The notes beneath the pieces are model-generated. The model saw only the letters and a program-made list of their open reading frames with translations, did no database searches and was not told the origin of the DNA. Positions 59,613 through 64,000 of a DNA stretch of 64,000 bases are shown here, piece after piece (position 1 is the first letter of the stretch; the number at the start of each line of letters is the position of its first letter). The position numbers and the translations under genes are program-made. This DNA is from Ahaetulla prasina. Lineage: Eukaryota; Chordata; Lepidosauria; Squamata; Colubridae. The DNA lies in contig NC_080541.1 of the NCBI RefSeq assembly GCF_028640845.1, forward strand, positions 31,518,935 through 31,582,934, read 5' to 3'.

Positions 59613-59722
59613 CTGCTGCATCAATCTGCTGCTCCGTTTCTGAGGTTGGTACATGAGCCAAGTATATAAAACCGGATCAATATTAACTGTTAATCCCTGC
59701 ATGCTGGCCAAAAGTACTGCTC
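59613..59722 (-). CDS. VPS13B: VPS13B internal coding exon (most 5' exon in window)
   Basis: This is a 110-bp exon of VPS13B, a Golgi-associated VPS13/chorein-family protein thought to move lipids between membranes. On the minus strand it follows an acceptor ending TTATGTAG and ends at donor GTAGGA. It finishes one split codon and then encodes 36 residues, including GLTVNIDPVLYTWL and YQPQKR, which match vertebrate VPS13B as I remember it. It ends in phase 0, which fits the exon at 46658-46799. The flanking introns are long. The next exon upstream is not seen before the right edge of the window, so the gene continues beyond it. Exon limits are read from splice signals, not from transcripts. 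Confidence 0.93.
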
Positions 59723-60090
59723 CTACATAAGAACAATTACAAAACAAAAGCAATGAGATTAACACATCAATGCTGAAAACATTTGGAATATCTAATGCTA
59801 TGTTTAGAGCTCAAGGCCAAACGTTCTTTTGAATGCAGCCTGGTTGCAAAGCTAGGAAACTATTTTACATGCTCTCAAGGCAATCAGGCCTACACAATAT
59901 CTGAAGTGATTGTTTTATGTTTTCAAAATACATTAATGTATCTAGAAAAAGTGCTTCATAGTAATATAATATGAATCTAGAGGGGAAGGGAGAGAAGGGA
60001 AGGGAAGAGAATGCTACCCAAAGGTTTTATAAAAGTATAAGCTGTTTCTGTCAGGTAATATTCAAACATAATAAAATAACAAATGGGATT

Positions 60091-60220
60091 AGAATAGAAT
60101 AGAATAGAATAGAATAGAATAGAATAGAATAGAATAGAATAGAATTTTTATTGGCCAAGTGTGACTGGACACACAAGGAATTTGTCTTGGTGCATATGCT
60201 CTCAGTGTACATAAAAGAAT
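60091..60220 (-). mobile_element. L2/Rex1-like LINE 3' end with (GAATA)n tail
   Basis: About 11 GAATA units (60091-60145) are followed by the LINE 3' UTR read in reverse (TTGGCCAAGTGTGACTGGAC, then TGCATATGCTCTCAGTG). Very short 5'-truncated copy. Confidence 0.85.
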
Positions 60221-61614
60221 AAGGTCATCCTATTATTTTTTCAGCATTTACTTTCCTGTATTATTAATTGTTGATATTGAAGTTCCATGATTAAGGGGCT
60301 GGCACATTTTAATTTATTTTAAATTTTCCTAAAAGAGTATTTTTAACTTATTTTGACTTTTTTAATTTTAACTTTTTTTTAACCATTGCCCTACTTTTAA
60401 AGTTTTTGCACATTTTGCAAGGATAAAATGGAAATAAAAACATTAAGAATAAGAATTATATAAATAGAAATTATTTTAAAGTTTATTTCAGCACTTCTCA
60501 AAGCTGAAATGAGAAGCCAAGGTTTGGCACATCTCAACAGTGAAGACTACTCTAGAGACTACTTCAGAACACCAAAGCCACTTCATTGCTTTTATCCATG
60601 AGTTATATAAAGTTTCTTCACTTAGCAACCCAAACAAATCCAAGAGCTATCAACTCTGTAAATGCTGTACAGTGACCTGGAGAGTATCCAATCCTATGGA
60701 GACTTCTGCAATACCCTTTTATTGAACTAGATCTCTGCCAATCACAGTGAGCAGCAGAACTCGATTTGGTAGAATATAATTAAGGTACAATAGATAATAA
60801 ATTTCATTTTTATATTTTTGTAACTTTTTCAGAATTATATGTTTTTCAGAAAAATCTTTTACAGTTTGAAAGATCCCTTTTTAAAACCAATGATAGGATA
60901 CAAATCCAGAATATAATAATTGAGTTTAAACTATAGAAGTTGTTTCCAACATTGCTAAATTAGCAAATTTTTTTACTTAAACCTAGCTTCCAAAATATAT
61001 AGTATTCAGCAGAAGGGCCCTCAGAAATGTTCATGGAAGTGTATATCAAAAGAGAAAAATGTAAGTTGTAGATTTTAGTGACATAGTAGGTATAAGTGTT
61101 TATATTTTCTACTGTCTTACTGTTGTTTTGAGCAACAATGTTTGTTAAAACCTTCGGATTTTTAAAAATGCAGATACATGGTTTTGTGAACATCTCTATT
61201 CATAGTTTCACATTCTTTCATATTTAATCTTTCATATGATCTGGAAGAGGGGGTCATGGATAAAATACTAGCCACATTGCCAGGCTTTCTAATCAAGAAA
61301 TCAAATTCCCAACACAAAACAACATTTTAAAAGGTCTATGCTAGAAAAGGCAAACCAAATGACTACTCAAAGATTTTCCTTCCTCACGTAATACTTAAAA
61401 CACCAAAACTCATCTACCATACATCTTAAAAGTTGCATGTTGATACTGTTGATAAAGCTAAAGGAAGATACTTTTTTTGGCACCATGTATTTTACAGTCT
61501 TTGAGTTTTAAGCAACTTCATAAATTAGATGAACTCTGGAGACTCAAATAAATTATCACCTTGAGTTTAATGATTTGACAATCTCATAATAAATAAATAT
61601 TTATTATGTACAAA

Positions 61615-61711
61615 TATGTACACTGAGAGCATATGCACCAAGACAAATTCCTTGTGTGTCCAATCACACTTGGCCAATAAAAAATTCTATTCTATTCTAT
61701 TCTATTCTATT
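61615..61711 (+). mobile_element. L2/Rex1-like LINE 3' end with (ATTCT)n tail
   Basis: CACTGAGAGCATATGCACCA, CCAATCACACTTGGCCAATA and about five ATTCT/TTCTA units. The next base begins an R4/Dong-like fragment without any spacer. Confidence 0.85.
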
Positions 61712-62095
61712 GTGGGATTTCTGATTAAAACTGATGAAGTCTTGGCTCATAACACACCAGATTTAACTGTGATTGAAAAGAAGAAAAAGTGGATAATTGA
61801 TGGGGCAATACTAGGTGACAGCAGAATCAGAGAAGATCACAATTGACCATAGTAGACCCCATGGTTATCAGCACACTGAGTGCCACACCAAAAAATCTTG
61901 CATGCCACTTAGAAAATCTGTGCATTAGTAAAAATTTCCATTGTGAACTAGAAAAGGCCACACTACTTGGATTCTTATATTGCAACATCCTAGGTTCTTG
62001 GAAAGAACTTGATGCAGATGAAGGCCAATACCAGCTAAAGAACTGACAGCTGTGATTCCACATTTTTGTGTATATAATAATAATAATTTACAGCT
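61712..62095 (+). pseudogene. R4/Dong-like LINE C-terminal fragment
   Basis: Plus-strand translation begins with FLIKTDEVLAHNTPDLTVIE, then a Lys-rich stretch and WIIDGAILGDSRIRE. The PD...D spacing resembles the restriction-like endonuclease of R4/Dong-type LINEs. After stops, TLSATPKNLACHLENLCI and ELEKATLLGFLYCNILG follow. A short TAATAATAATAA tail sits near 62080-62092. Dead copy; clade from motif memory. Confidence 0.5.
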
Positions 62096-63687
62096 TTACT
62101 TACCTGTAGTTCACATTTTACAACAATGCCTCTAATATTAAACAATAACATCTGCCTATCCCAGGTCTTTGGGAAATATTCAATAGGACAAAAAATGCCA
62201 AATCCAATCTAAACATCTGACTGACTGTGCAACACATTGATTAAAAAATTAGCTCCTAGCAGGAAAATTAAAAATTGACTGGTATTTAATTATATTTAAT
62301 TATAGGTAAGGCATGTGCAATAATCAACATATGTGGTAAATTTCTAGTACTAACCTAGATATGCAATATTTCTATGAAGAACAATTTTTTTTACATGATA
62401 GTATTGAAACAAATTCGTTCTACAGGTAAGCATCCTGGTATCTAATGTATTTACTATCAGACATTAAACTGAGAAACATTCAAACTTGTCTCGTTTTACT
62501 TTTTACAATAAAAGAAAAGATATTGTCTTGATTTTTTTATCACCACAATTTATTCTATTCATATATTAAGTTATTGAAGTATATTGTGATCATTTCAGTT
62601 ATAGCTTTAGCTGAAGATATAAAATATTGATACAATGGCCCAAAATAACACCCATGAATCTTTTTTACATCTTGAAAGAATTATATCAAAACTGGTTCTC
62701 CAGATTCAAATTTCTGATACCATACATGATAATATTTAATTATGGCACTCATATCTTACATTATGTTGCAATAATGTAACATAATGAGTTGTTCAAATGC
62801 ATACATATATGCCATTTTGTATTGCTGTCAGACAGAAGAAAAACAGATGCAGCAATTAGATTTTTTTATATATGAAATAAATTTGTTAAACCTCAGCAGG
62901 GAGCAGATTCACCTTATGCACCTGCCTAAATCCAATGAAAAAGAGTTTTTTCTTTCCCCTAAACTGTTGCATTATTGTAACAGAATAGCCTATTTCCTTA
63001 TTGCTGATAATTTTCCTCCAAAGATTACTCTCAAAGATTTCCTTGCAGAGATGGTAGTATCCCATATGTTTTAAACAAATATATGAATAAATTGCAAGCT
63101 TTGCTGCTCTTGGTGCTGGAGATAGCATTTGGAAGCTGCAGGTCCTCTTGGAAGCAGAAAACACACTGCTCCCTGCAGGAGGGTTAACTGCTGAATAAAA
63201 CAAATTATTTTTGCTTGGGGCTGCAAAGGAAAGAAAAAATTCCGAACCCGGTTGGAAAAGTTGGGGTCTACACACTTCAGCAGTTCAGGATCAACAATAA
63301 GCATAAACATTCAACTTTCGGCAGATCCCTATTATGTTTAAAATAAATTTTGGCAGGGTAAGTGAATGAATAATAACATCAACAAAATATAGACTTTTAG
63401 GCTTCAGATAAAATATAAAAATTAAAGACGCGCCCAAGTTTTCAACACCACAGAATACATACATACATAACAAACTATTTTTTTCTGCTGAAGTGACCTG
63501 CAGCTGAAATGATTTAGAGGACAGAGTTGGAAAGGAGAAACAGGAGCATAATATTTTTGCAGAATCTATATGGATCAAACAATATAAAAGCAAATATTAT
63601 TTGAAAGTCTCTATTGGGTATGAATGGGAATTTCCCTCCTCACATGAAGAATACTATTCGCAATTGTTATTTGGAGATATATTAGAA

Positions 63688-63822
63688 CAGGGGTCTCCAA
63701 CCTTGGCAACTTTAAGACTTGTGGACTTCAACTCCCAGAGTTCCTCAGCTAGCAAAGATAGCTGAGGAACTCTAGAAGTTGAAGTCCACAAGTCTTAAAG
63801 TTGCCAAGGTTGGAGACCCCTG
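63688..63822. mobile_element. hAT-type foldback MITE, intact
   Basis: This 135-bp element consists almost wholly of two inverted arms of about 63 bp (CAGGGGTCTCCAACCTTGGC inward; two mismatches) around a loop of about 9 nt. The exact 8-bp target duplication TATTAGAA (63680-63687 and 63823-63830) indicates hAT-type transposition. Confidence 0.92.
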
Positions 63823-64000
63823 TATTAGAAGACACAATATATTTATTGCCTATAATACACCTAAGAAGGGAAAGAGAGCAATATCTTGGATGTCTGTCTT
63901 CATACTACACTTACGTTATCCTGAAATCTTCTAAACTTTTATTTATTTATTTATTATTATTTACATTTCTATACCGCCCTAATTAGTAAATATTCAAATC

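Larger units (their letters stand above)
59723..64000 (-). other. VPS13B: VPS13B intron (partial), 5' side of the first exon in window
   Basis: This intron holds two LINE tails with pentamer repeats, an R4/Dong-like fragment, an intact foldback hAT and, at the right edge, an ATTT run with TATACCGCCCTAA, the start of another copy of the ATT-tailed repeat. A 129-aa minus-strand open frame at 63275-62886 matches nothing I know. Confidence 0.65.

Noticed and set aside
62886..63275. 129-aa minus-strand frame as a VPS13B upstream exon
   Set aside because: The translation does not resemble VPS13B, and no acceptor/donor pair gives the phase required by exon 59613-59722.
1..64000. A novel multi-gene system
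   Set aside because: All coding sequence I can support belongs to one known gene (VPS13B) or to transposon remnants; nothing else shows conserved gene organisation.

Overview
The window is nuclear DNA of a squamate reptile, most likely a snake. It is AT-rich and intron-dominated. It carries CR1 and L2/Rex1-like LINEs, many hAT-type non-autonomous transposons, a tRNA-derived SINE of the kind common in snakes, and LINE 3' ends that run into (ATTCT)n microsatellites. LINE-linked AATAG-type microsatellites are a known trait of snake genomes; the species cannot be named from the sequence alone.

One host gene spans the window on the minus strand: VPS13B (COH1), the very large VPS13-family lipid-transfer protein of the Golgi/endosomal system, whose loss causes Cohen syndrome in humans. 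I located 11 consecutive coding exons by splice sites, reading frame and agreement with the VPS13B protein as I remember it. In transcript order they are 59722-59613, 46799-46658, 45092-44962, 41128-40894, 35589-35369, 30532-30326, 19810-19639, 19239-19125, 10987-10921, 6671-6263 and 5150-5042. They total 1,918 bp and all ten junctions are phase-compatible, so this is an intact internal stretch of the gene. Both gene ends lie outside the window. Two of these exons (19125-19239 and 10921-10987) are short and easy to miss.

Everything else is intron. From left to right: 1-5.0 kb is simple sequence with no identified element. 6.9-8.0 kb has a small hAT, a TA-flanked MITE and a TTCC tract. 11-19 kb holds a second MITE, a decayed Gypsy integrase region, a hAT with a solo LTR inside it, another hAT, an L2/Rex1-like LINE and a 23-bp-arm hairpin. 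22.7-29.9 kb is a recent tandem duplication of about 3 kb built on a CR1 with two nested insertions. 30.7-34.1 kb has two hATs, an LTR-like block and a three-level nest (older repeat, then SINE, then hAT). 47.1-50.0 kb is a hAT split by a long CR1. 50.65-50.78 kb is a 130-nt near-perfect hairpin. 52.2-53.3 kb is a LINE chimera. 58.7-59.5 kb is a MITE split by a CR1 with a (GTTAT)n tail. 61.6-62.1 kb joins an L2-like tail to an R4/Dong-like fragment. 63.7-63.8 kb is an intact foldback hAT MITE.

I see no operon, CRISPR array, free-standing RNA gene or new multi-gene system. The most useful observations concern genome dynamics inside VPS13B: the tandem duplication, layered insertions dated by target-site duplications, LINE tails next to pentanucleotide repeats, long hairpins, and a splice acceptor whose pyrimidine tract includes a microsatellite.
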